Positions 16,634-23,405 of a stretch of 64,000 nucleotides of DNA are shown in pieces. Position numbers and translations under genes: made by a program. How positions within the stretch are numbered: the first letter of the stretch is position 1; the number at the start of each line of letters is the position of its first letter. This stretch comes from Isoptericola croceus (GTDB lineage: Bacteria; Actinomycetota; Actinomycetes; Actinomycetales; Cellulomonadaceae): the NCBI RefSeq assembly GCF_029382255.1, contig NZ_JARLLG010000001.1, positions 1,218,301-1,282,300 on the forward strand. Reading direction: 5' to 3'. Below the pieces are notes generated by a model that did no database searches, was not told the origin of the DNA, and was given only the letters and a program-made list of their open reading frames with translations.

Positions 16634-17671
16634 TCATGACGCCCACCGTGTGTTCGAGGACTCGATCGCTGACAGCCACAGGTCGCCCGCGTACGACCGG
16701 TGTTCGTCCAGCAGATCCACCGCCGCGTTGCGCGAATCGGTGTCCGTCCCGGCGAAGGGCGCCAGCATCGCAGCGGTGTAGTCGTCCTCGATGCCGCGGT
16801 TGTAGGTGTCCACCGCGTGCGCGACGGCGCCGGTGACTCCGTCGGGGTGGCTGGACATGATCTTGCGGGCCGCGGTCACCTTGTGCTTCGACAGGTGCGG
16901 GCGGACGACGGCCGCATCGGCCGTCGTCGCGAGCGTGTTCCAGGCGTCGCGGCGGATCTTGGTCATGTCGGCGTCCTGTCCAGCAGCGGCCTCGGCGACG
17001 TCCTTGAGCCGGTCCGCACGCTCGACCCGGGTCGCATCGCGCTCGATCGCCTCGGTGAAGTCGTCGTTGACGCTCATGCGGCCCGGGTCGAAGCCCTGGC
17101 CGTGCTCGGTGAAGTCGCCGACGGTGATGACGCGAGTCTCGCGATGGAAGGTGCGAGAGGGGCGCTTGGTCCCCTCGGGCCACGTCCGGCGGATCCGGTC
17201 GGCCATGTCGTCGATCTCGGTGGAGGTCGCCTCGCGGCCGTGCTCGGCCTCGAAAGCGGAACGCGCGGCGGCGAGCATCTTGCCGGCCTGGCGGTCCTGC
17301 CCGGAGCGGTGGCGCAGCGGGTTGAGTCGGCTGGAGGCAACGGTGGCGACGAACGCGCGCGAGACCGTCTTGCCCTTGGCGAGCTCGGCCAAGCACTTCT
17401 CGGCGACGTCGCCGGCCGCGTCCTCAAGGTCCACAGGTGCCCCGGTACGCAGGTCGTCGGCCCAGCCCTCGCGCCGTGAGATGTTGCCGACGACCTCGTG
17501 GATGATGTCCATCAGCTCGCTCGAGGCGTCGAGCGGCTCGTAGCGCAGCGCGTGGGTGCCGCCGTCGGACTCGTCGGTCGCCTTGACCTGGAACGTGCCG
17601 TCGCCTGCTCGCGGGTGCAGGGACTCGTCGAACAGGGCCGTGCCCGCGGCGTCGTGAGTCGAGATGCTCAT
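16634..17671 (-). CDS. tagged sigma-factor-like protein
   Basis: This 345-residue protein has the tag at residues 15-43 (LHPRAGDGTFQVKAT, DESDGG), set back by an extra segment after MSISTHD. Downstream it resembles diverged sigma-70 proteins: AFVATVASSRLNPLRHRSG, then FEAEHGREATSTEIDDMADR, which matches the region-3 pattern LGREPT-x-x-E. A long helical rest follows. Another sigma-like gene of the element sits at 44688. It might direct RNA polymerase to the element's own promoters, or be an inactive relative. The gene has its own bipartite upstream element (GTTC variant) and is insulated from the gene upstream by a perfect hairpin. Confidence 0.55.
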   Translation of the reverse strand: MSISTHDAAGTALFDESLHPRAGDGTFQVKATDESDGGTHALRYEPLDASSELMDIIHEVVGNISRREGWADDLRTGAPVDLEDAAGDVAEKCLAELAKGKTVSRAFVATVASSRLNPLRHRSGQDRQAGKMLAAARSAFEAEHGREATSTEIDDMADRIRRTWPEGTKRPSRTFHRETRVITVGDFTEHGQGFDPGRMSVNDDFTEAIERDATRVERADRLKDVAEAAAGQDADMTKIRRDAWNTLATTADAAVVRPHLSKHKVTAARKIMSSHPDGVTGAVAHAVDTYNRGIEDDYTAAMLAPFAGTDTDSRNAAVDLLDEHRSYAGDLWLSAIESSNTRWAS

Positions 17672-17706
17672 GCCCGGCCTGTTGACAGGCGGGGCATGTG
17701 GCGAAC
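17672..17706 (-). promoter_or_regulatory. bipartite element, GTTC variant, copy 2
   Basis: GTTC-N16-GTCAAC-N9-ATG stands before the sigma-like tagged gene. The upstream half is GTTC instead of GTCR; spacing and downstream half are unchanged. Confidence 0.6.
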
Positions 17707-17774
17707 ACCACGGTCATAGGCCCTGCGACGGCGCAGGTCAGGCGGCTACCTCACGGTGAGGGCACACAAACAGC

Positions 17775-17809
17775 GACGGCGTCGTCCCCGTGGTGGGGAC
17801 GACGCCGTC
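17775..17809. terminator. perfect 15-bp stem hairpin
   Basis: GACGGCGTCGTCCCC, a 5-nt loop, and its exact complement stand 20 nt after the stop of the HNH nuclease gene and 100 nt before the next start. No T-run follows, which is common in high-GC actinobacteria. It probably ends the nuclease transcript and isolates the downstream promoter element. Confidence 0.75.
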
Positions 17810-17829
17810 GAGATGGGCGAGGAGCTAGG

Positions 17830-18597
17830 TCAGCACTTCTCGAGTACGCGGGCCATGGCGTCGTGCTCGGCCTGGGTGACCGCCAGGTCGTAGTCGGCCT
17901 TGACACGGATCTGCGCGGCGATGTACTGGCACCGGAAGTCCTTGTTGGGCGGCAGCCACTCGGCGGCGTTGGCAGCACCCTTGGAGCGGTTCTCGCTGGG
18001 GTCGACCATCAGCAGGTTGGCGGGGTCGTTGGCGAACTCCTCACGCAGCTCGTCGTCCCAGGCGTGCGCCCCGGAGATCCACGCGTTGCCGAGAGCGACC
18101 AGGTGCTCGGCGTCCAGTGACACCGACAGGTCGGAGTTGCCGCGCTCGAACTGGCGGGCCGTGGCACCGGTGTACGGCTCGTAGGTCAGGGTGCCCGACA
18201 GCACGGTGCAGCCGTCGTCGTCGACCGTCTCGCCGGTCAGGTCCCGGGCCAGGGTGTCGTTGCGGGCGTCGCAGCCGTTGCCGTCGGGGTCGGTCCAGTG
18301 GGCGAACGCGTCGCGGTCGTAGCCGGTCTGCGGGGCCTTGCCCTTGACGGTCAGCTCCCCGAGTGTCTCGGTGGCCTGTGCGACGTCGACCGACCCGTCC
18401 GGGGTGACGGCAGAGTCAGAGTCGGCGCCGTCGGTGGCAAACGCGAGGCCGTCGCCGAACGCGTCCGTGGCCCCGGACACCACGGTGCCCAGGTCGAGGT
18501 CGAGGCCGAGCTCCTCGTCGAGACCGGTGAACTGGATGACGAGGAAGGCGGCCAGTAGGCCCGCGGCCCAGCCGATGATTTTGCGTCGCATGCCCAT
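17830..18597 (-). CDS. secreted HNH nuclease (DUF1524 family)
   Basis: This 255-residue protein has a basic start and one hydrophobic segment (IIGWAAGLLAAFLVIQF) that exports or anchors it. After a Gly/Asp-rich linker comes the DUF1524 domain found in secreted actinobacterial nucleases: LDAEHLVALGNAWISGAHAW, then EEFANDPANLLMVDPSENRS, KG and AEWLPPN. The ordering His, Asn/Asp and Lys-Gly, with nearby cysteines (CDARND, CTVLSG, FRCQY), fits the HNH fold. A nuclease on the cell surface inside a transfer operon could process DNA during conjugation, degrade foreign DNA, or attack competitors. The second ATG (18591) has the better ribosome-site spacing. Confidence 0.8.
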   Translation of the reverse strand: MGMRRKIIGWAAGLLAAFLVIQFTGLDEELGLDLDLGTVVSGATDAFGDGLAFATDGADSDSAVTPDGSVDVAQATETLGELTVKGKAPQTGYDRDAFAHWTDPDGNGCDARNDTLARDLTGETVDDDGCTVLSGTLTYEPYTGATARQFERGNSDLSVSLDAEHLVALGNAWISGAHAWDDELREEFANDPANLLMVDPSENRSKGAANAAEWLPPNKDFRCQYIAAQIRVKADYDLAVTQAEHDAMARVLEKC

Positions 18598-18607
18598 ACC
18601 TCACCAG

Positions 18608-18633
18608 GTTGGATCGTCGTGCGGGTGGCGCCC
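18608..18633 (-). promoter_or_regulatory. GGGC-N16-TCCAAC element, copy 1
   Basis: GGGCGC and TCCAACCTG are placed with the same 16-nt spacing as in the GTCR-GTCAAC family, 11 nt before the secreted nuclease start. Confidence 0.5.
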
Positions 18634-18642
18634 ACGCCGGTG

Positions 18643-19458
18643 TCAGCCCTGGTCACGGGCCAAGTCAGCGAGCACCTGCGTCAGCCGGGACCGTGCCGCG
18701 GACGACGCCGCGCTGGGGTTCATCCGCCGGGAGATCTCGCCCCAGGCGGCCGTCGCCTCCCAGCGCGGCACCCCGCTGCCGTCGCTGCGGTGCAGGAACA
18801 CCTCGCCGGCGTCGCTGCGGCGCACCCGGTAGCTCGCCTCGTCGCCGATGGACAGCGACACGTCCTGGCCGCGGCGCGAGACGTGCACGCCGTCGCCGAA
18901 CCCGCCCGCTGCGGACACCGCGGCGTCGAGCGCGGAGTCGGGCTGCGGGCGCCCCTCGGCGTCGTAGCCGATCTGGCCGGCGCGGGCCACGATCTCGGCG
19001 TGGGCGTGGTGCATCGCCGCGGACTCGACGGCGTGGACTGCCATCTGCGCCCGGGAGTGGAACGCTTCGGCCCACGCCTCGACGGCCTCGCGGGTGTCGG
19101 GGTCGTCGTCGTACGCACCCGCGTCGGTCCAGTAGGTGTCGGCACCTGACTCGTAGCCGGTGAACCCGGCCACCCGCACCACGGACCGGTCGGTCCACAC
19201 GGTGGCCGTGATGTCGTCGGCGTCGTTGTACTCGATCGCGGCCCGCGGCTCGGCGCCTGCCGCGGTGGGCCACGGCGGCAGCTCCTCGGCGTAGCGCATG
19301 TTCGCGTCGGCGGCCACGTGCACCGGGATCGGCTCGCTGGCGGGCTGGTCCGGCTCACCGCCGAGCGCGTCCAGACCGCCGGCGGACTCGGACACGGCCT
19401 TGGTCGCGAACTTCCCGTCGCCAGCTCGGGGGTGAAGGTTCTCGTCGTGGGTGCTCAT
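18643..19458 (-). CDS. tagged hypothetical protein
   Basis: This 271-residue protein has the clearest tag copy: MSTHDEN, LHPRAGDGKFATKAV, SESAGG, LDAL. The body has an N-terminal beta-rich part (ATVWTDRSVVRVAGFTG) and a long helix (WAEAFHSRAQMAVHAVESAA). A second beta region ends it (GDGVHVSRRGQDVSLSIG). No family is recognised. The ATG overlaps the stop of the upstream tagged gene (ATGA), so translation is coupled, which explains why this copy lacks its own promoter element. Confidence 0.75.
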   Translation of the reverse strand: MSTHDENLHPRAGDGKFATKAVSESAGGLDALGGEPDQPASEPIPVHVAADANMRYAEELPPWPTAAGAEPRAAIEYNDADDITATVWTDRSVVRVAGFTGYESGADTYWTDAGAYDDDPDTREAVEAWAEAFHSRAQMAVHAVESAAMHHAHAEIVARAGQIGYDAEGRPQPDSALDAAVSAAGGFGDGVHVSRRGQDVSLSIGDEASYRVRRSDAGEVFLHRSDGSGVPRWEATAAWGEISRRMNPSAASSAARSRLTQVLADLARDQG

Positions 19459-19940
19459 GCTGCGGGTGCCTCGCCTCGGTTGTAGGTGCACTTGGGGCAG
19501 GTGGAGGTGACGTAGGAGGCGTCGCGGGCGCCGCCGGCGACCTCCTGGTCCAGCTGCTCACCGCAGCGCGGACAACGCCCCGGGCGGCGCACCGCCTGCG
19601 GGTACGTGCCCTCCAGACGTGAGCGGACCTTGGCCAGCAGCGGGTAGGCCTGCCGGGCCCACAGCTCGGCCTCGTCGCGCGTGTAGTGCGGTATCCGCCG
19701 CCGCCGCTGGGACGCGGGGATGACAGGCTCGTTGGTGGCAGCGTGGTGCAACGCCCAGGTCCCGTCGGGCTCCTGGCGGGCGACCAGCCCGTTGATCGGC
19801 TCCCCAGCGGGGTCAACCACGTCGCCCAGCGCGCCGGGCGCGCCCAGCGCGTCGGTGCCGCCGTCCGCTTCGGATACGGCCTTGACCTGAAACCTGCCGT
19901 CCCGGCGCCGCGGGTACGAGGCCTCGGTGAACGTGCTCAT
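19455..19940 (-). CDS. tagged zinc-ribbon protein
   Basis: These 161 residues carry the tag as SYPRRRDGRFQVKAV, SEADGG, TDALG. The C-terminal half has a probable zinc ribbon: CPRCGEQ about residue 125 and CPKC about residue 152, four cysteines in two knuckles. In between is a helical YTRDEAELWARQAYPLLAKV. Zinc ribbons of this kind bind nucleic acid or stabilise small folds. The start follows the bipartite GTCA-N16-GTCAAC-N9 element and has no ribosome site. It is co-translated with the next tagged gene. Confidence 0.75.
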   Translation of the reverse strand: MSTFTEASYPRRRDGRFQVKAVSEADGGTDALGAPGALGDVVDPAGEPINGLVARQEPDGTWALHHAATNEPVIPASQRRRRIPHYTRDEAELWARQAYPLLAKVRSRLEGTYPQAVRRPGRCPRCGEQLDQEVAGGARDASYVTSTCPKCTYNRGEAPAA

Positions 19941-19975
19941 GACCGTGGTGTTGACGGCGACGCCGGGCCGATGAC
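19941..19975 (-). promoter_or_regulatory. bipartite element, copy 3
   Basis: TTGTCA-N16-GTCAAC-N9-ATG stands before the zinc-ribbon tagged gene. It overlaps the end of the small gene at 19986-20156 only by proximity. Confidence 0.7.
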
Positions 19976-19985
19976 AACGACGTCG

Positions 19986-20156
19986 TCATCGGCCGCCTGC
20001 GGTCGCGAGATCGCTCGGCTCGGCGGGCCAGGCCCACAGGTAGGACTGCGCGCCCTCGAGAGCCCACTCCTCGTGGTCGTCCTCGCCGGCGAAGCCGTAG
20101 ACGAGCCGGTCGACCTCGCAGATGATCTCGATCGGCGCCTGCGGTCGCGTTGCCAT
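19986..20156 (-). CDS. small acidic protein (56 aa)
   Basis: This gene reads MATRPQAPIEIICEVDRLVY at the start and is acidic and Trp-rich at the end (EEWALEGAQSYLWAWPAEP). Its ATG overlaps the stop of the ArdC-like gene (TGATG), which supports translation by coupling. The ribosome site GGAGG lies 8 nt upstream, inside the ArdC-like gene. A small acidic partner of an antirestriction protein is an appealing idea but not shown. No family is recognised. Confidence 0.6.
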   Translation of the reverse strand: MATRPQAPIEIICEVDRLVYGFAGEDDHEEWALEGAQSYLWAWPAEPSDLATAGGR

Positions 20157-21235
20157 CAGTCAACCTCCTTGGCATTGGTCCATGTGCGTTCGGTCAGCAA
20201 GGTCTTGACGACCTTCGAGACGGTCTGGGACGACGCGCGCACCACCTCGGCGTCGCGCTCGGTGAGCGCCCACCCCTTGACGTACGACCCGGCGGTGTCG
20301 GCGGTGGAGTCCATGCCGTTGGAGCGGCACAGCACGTGCGCGATCGACTCGGCCTCGACCTCCATCGCGCCTCGGTGCCCACCGGTCGCCGTGTGATACT
20401 CACCGGCGCGCTCCAGGTGTCCGGCCTTGATGTGTCCGAGCTCGTGGGCGAGCGTGGCGGCCTTTGAGCCGTCCGACAGCCCGGCATCGATGACGACCCG
20501 CTTGTCACCGGGGGAGGTGTATCCGTGGTGCCCCGGTGTGCTCAGCGGCTCGTAGGACACGGTGAAACCCTCGGCCTCGATCGCGCCGTGCAGGTCCTCG
20601 ACGAACCCAGGTGGAGGGGTCTCGGACAGCTCGGTCTGGATCTCGGGCAGCGGGTCACCCGAGGTCTGAGCGACGTCGAACACGCTCGCAGTGGTGAAGC
20701 CGACGATCTTGCGCTCCTTGACCGACTTGCCATCGTCGCCCTTGACGGGGTTGCCGGCGTCGTCGGTCTTGGTGACGCGGACCGCCTTCGGCGCGAGGAT
20801 CTGGATCGACTTCTGCCCCTTGTCGACCTGGCGGCCCATCTGCTGCCAGCGGCGGTAGCCGGCCACCTTGGTGGCGTCGGGACGCTGGATCGAGATCAGC
20901 AGCTGGTTGGTCGGCGAATAGCGGGGGAACTTCGCCATCGCGTCGAGGTAGGCGTTCCACTCGGCGTCCCCGTCGAGGGCGGACACACGCTCGTCGAGCT
21001 CGCTGTGGAACGCGGCGAGCTTCTCCTCGAGCGTGTCGTACCGCTGGTTGAAGGGTGAGGTCTGCTCAGCCGGCGCGGCCAGGGCGTCGAGCCCGCCGTC
21101 GGGATCTGCCACGGCCTTGGTCGCGAACTTCCCGTCACCTGCGCGTGGGTGTGAGACCTCGAACGGGGTTCGATGTCTCATCGCATCACCGCGCTCCGCG
21201 CGGAGATGCGACAGGTCCTCGGTGAAGGTGCTCAT
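20156..21235 (-). CDS. tagged ArdC-like antirestriction protein with zincin domain
   Basis: This 359-residue protein has the tag at 29-52 (SHPRAGDGKFATKAV, then DPDGG, LDAL), set back by an insert after MSTFTED. Residues about 65-150 match the ArdC N-terminal single-stranded DNA-binding domain, with FPRYSPTNQLLI, then GYRRWQQMGRQVDKGQKSI and ILAP. Residues about 245-320 form a zincin metallopeptidase-like domain with HELGH at 264-268. ArdC proteins protect incoming DNA from restriction, and ArdC of plasmid pSa is known to enter the recipient with the DNA strand. That makes this the key member of the tagged family. The promoter is the bipartite element; no ribosome site. Confidence 0.85.
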   Translation of the reverse strand: MSTFTEDLSHLRAERGDAMRHRTPFEVSHPRAGDGKFATKAVADPDGGLDALAAPAEQTSPFNQRYDTLEEKLAAFHSELDERVSALDGDAEWNAYLDAMAKFPRYSPTNQLLISIQRPDATKVAGYRRWQQMGRQVDKGQKSIQILAPKAVRVTKTDDAGNPVKGDDGKSVKERKIVGFTTASVFDVAQTSGDPLPEIQTELSETPPPGFVEDLHGAIEAEGFTVSYEPLSTPGHHGYTSPGDKRVVIDAGLSDGSKAATLAHELGHIKAGHLERAGEYHTATGGHRGAMEVEAESIAHVLCRSNGMDSTADTAGSYVKGWALTERDAEVVRASSQTVSKVVKTLLTERTWTNAKEVD

Positions 21236-21270
21236 GCCCGGTGTGTTGACAGCGCCACGACGCGGACGAC
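21236..21270 (-). promoter_or_regulatory. bipartite element, copy 4
   Basis: GTCG-N16-GTCAAC-N9-ATG before the ArdC-like gene. It is the only recognisable signal in the 290-nt gap 21236-21527. Confidence 0.7.
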
Positions 21271-21527
21271 GGGACGCTGCCGCGCCCGTGGTCCGCCACT
21301 CAGGGGGCGACGTCGTGCGGCACTTCGGCGAGACAGGCCGCTGCAGGGCCGAGAGACGGCGAGTCCTCGGGCTCGAGGTCGGGCTGGGCGCATCGCACCC
21401 GGCCGTCGGAAGCCAGGTTGTCAGGCCGCGGTGCGACGTCGAGCGTCGGACGACGCCGTCGTACCCGCACCTCGGTCAGCCCCGGACTGCGCCTTCTCCG
21501 TGTCCCGAGCCCACGAAGCCGTAACGG

Positions 21528-22016
21528 CTACCGGGCGCCCGTCAGCAGCGAGACGATCCCCAGCTGGGACAGTGTGGTCAGCAGCTCGCGTTCACCGGAC
21601 GGGTCGATGAACCACACCTGTCCAGTGGGTTCAGGGGTGGCACTGAACGGGGCGTAGTCGGTGCGCACCAGCACCAGCGGCACCGGGCCGGCCCACGACC
21701 CGACGGTGACCGGCACCTCACGCGGGGTGAGCAAAACCTGCAGCACGCTCTCGTCCACGTCGGCGACGTCGACCCCGGACCGGGCCAGGAGCACCTGCTG
21801 CTGCACCGTGGCCGCGGCCGCGGCGTACGCGCAACGCGCCACGAACGCCTCGTCGTCGTCCATGCGTGCGTAGTCCGGGATCAGCGTCCCGACCAGCTCG
21901 GTCAGGGAGTCGGCGAACGACGTGGTGGTCGCGCCGACCAGTGCGAACGGCCAGCTCGCTCCCGGCGTGGGGTGCTGCGGCGCATCGGTGGCGACATCGG
22001 TGGTGGTCACGAGCAT
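21528..22016 (-). CDS. hypothetical protein (162 aa)
   Basis: The ATG follows a good ribosome site (GAGGAGAG, 6 nt). The N-terminal half is helical (FADSLTELVGTLIPDYARMD, then FVARCAYAAAAATVQQQVLL). The C-terminal half is beta-rich (VPVTVGSWAGPVPLVLVRTD, then GQVWFIDP). There is no signal peptide and no recognised family. It follows the dNMP kinase-like gene by 22 nt and is probably in the same operon. Confidence 0.65.
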   Translation of the reverse strand: MLVTTTDVATDAPQHPTPGASWPFALVGATTTSFADSLTELVGTLIPDYARMDDDEAFVARCAYAAAAATVQQQVLLARSGVDVADVDESVLQVLLTPREVPVTVGSWAGPVPLVLVRTDYAPFSATPEPTGQVWFIDPSGERELLTTLSQLGIVSLLTGAR

Positions 22017-22038
22017 GGTGGGCTCTCCTCGCAGAGGA

Positions 22039-22812
22039 TCAGGCCGCTGCCGACAGCCGGCGCAGCGAGACGGCCAGGTCGTCGACCCGGGTGTGCAGGG
22101 CGGCGATGGTGGAGTCGTTGACCAAGACGTCGGCCACCAGGGCCTCGTCGATGCCGGCCTCGGTAACGTGCCCGTTCGCGGGGCCGGTGCCGGGCCGGTC
22201 CACGCGCCACAAGGTCGCGCCGCGGCCCAGCAGCACGTGGGCCTCGTCGTCGCGGCGCACGTCGCCGACGACGACCGGTCCGACGCCGTCGGTGGCGAAC
22301 GACTCCGCGATGCGGGCCAGCAGCTCACGCCCGAGGATGTCCGCGCCGAGGTGCTGGTTGATGACCTCGCTGCCCAAGCGCTGCAGCAGGCGGCGTACCT
22401 CGGGGCCGTGCACGCGGTCGGTCTTGGCCTCGTCCCACCCGACCTCAGTGACCAGCTCGCGCAGCGAGATGCTGCCGTCCACGCGTGGATTCAGTACCCG
22501 CATCAGGTCCAGTGCGTGGTCGGTGGTGACCGGCTCGAGGTCGAGCGTGACCCCCATGACGTCGGTGACGAACGCCCCGACCAGACGGCGGATCTCGCCG
22601 CCGTGCAGCAGGTTCTCGGCAAGTTCGAGCCACGTGCCGGGCACCTGGGACAGGTGGGTGTGCCCGTCCAGGAACGGGTCGAGCTCGAACAGCGACTCGC
22701 GCAACACGTCGGCGTGCGCGAACTTGCGGTATCCGTGAGCCTCGACGAGCCGGTCGGCCACAGTGTCCTTGCCAGCGCGCGCGTACCCGCTCAGCGCGAC
22801 GATCGTGCTCAT
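22039..22812 (-). CDS. deoxynucleoside monophosphate kinase-like P-loop protein
   Basis: This 257-residue protein begins MSTIVALSGYARAGKDTVAD, a Walker A of the type used by phage dNMP kinases and adenylate-kinase-like enzymes (GYARAGKDT). Next come YRKFAHADVLRESLFELD, a long lid-like middle, and VVVGDVRRDDEAH, a likely substrate or lid segment (cf. DVRFPNE in the phage family). This family phosphorylates dNMPs for DNA synthesis. In a mobile element it may support strand replication after transfer. The ribosome site GAAGGGA lies upstream of this ATG; longer in-frame versions have none. Confidence 0.75.
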   Translation of the reverse strand: MSTIVALSGYARAGKDTVADRLVEAHGYRKFAHADVLRESLFELDPFLDGHTHLSQVPGTWLELAENLLHGGEIRRLVGAFVTDVMGVTLDLEPVTTDHALDLMRVLNPRVDGSISLRELVTEVGWDEAKTDRVHGPEVRRLLQRLGSEVINQHLGADILGRELLARIAESFATDGVGPVVVGDVRRDDEAHVLLGRGATLWRVDRPGTGPANGHVTEAGIDEALVADVLVNDSTIAALHTRVDDLAVSLRRLSAAA

Positions 22813-22901
22813 AGTGGTGGTCCCTTCATCGGTCCTGCGGACGCGGCCGCGTCCTGGTGTTCCTGTGGGGCAGCGGGCGGCGGTGAGCCCTGCGGTGGCG
22901 A

Positions 22902-23405
22902 TCACGCAAGCACCCGAACGGTCGTGGCACAGGCGGCCAGGTCGCCGGACAGCGCGTGCTGGTTGGCAACCACGACGTCGAGGTCGGCTCGCTCGGCGAG
23001 CTCGCAGAAGGCGTGGTCGCCGCTGGCGACGGTGAAGGCGGTGAACCCGACGCTGAGCAGGTGCTCGGCGACCTCCAGGAGCATCCGGTCTGCAGCGTCA
23101 GGGGCGTTCGGGCACACGCGAAGCGGCAGCACGTCAGCGCCGACGACGCTCGACCGGCCCAGGTAGGAGGCGACCAGCCCTGGGGCGCACACGCCGAGCC
23201 GGAAGTCGGCCTCGACGTCCAGCACGCGGCGCAGCCGCCGGTCGGCGTCCTGGGCGGAGACCCAACCACCGGTGTGCGTGCAGTGCAGGAAGTTCTCGAG
23301 GTCGACCAGCAGCCCGCGGCGCCCCGACGGCACGGCGTGGCCCAGGCTCGCGACCCGCAGCAGGTCAGTGCGGCGCGGCATCATCGCGGGCGTCGGCGCG
23401 GTCAT
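22902..23405 (-). CDS. NYN/PIN-like nuclease
   Basis: This 167-residue protein has the alternating acidic motifs of the NYN branch of PIN-like RNases: LLVDLENFLH (Asp near residue 35), APDAADRMLLEVAEHLL (Asp-Arg), then FTVASGDHAFCELAER (Gly-Asp) and LDVVV. The start overlaps the stop of the intein-bearing ATPase gene (ATGA). Enzymes of this fold cut RNA or act in RNA maturation. Its role in the element is unknown. Confidence 0.7.
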   Translation of the reverse strand: MTAPTPAMMPRRTDLLRVASLGHAVPSGRRGLLVDLENFLHCTHTGGWVSAQDADRRLRRVLDVEADFRLGVCAPGLVASYLGRSSVVGADVLPLRVCPNAPDAADRMLLEVAEHLLSVGFTAFTVASGDHAFCELAERADLDVVVANQHALSGDLAACATTVRVLA

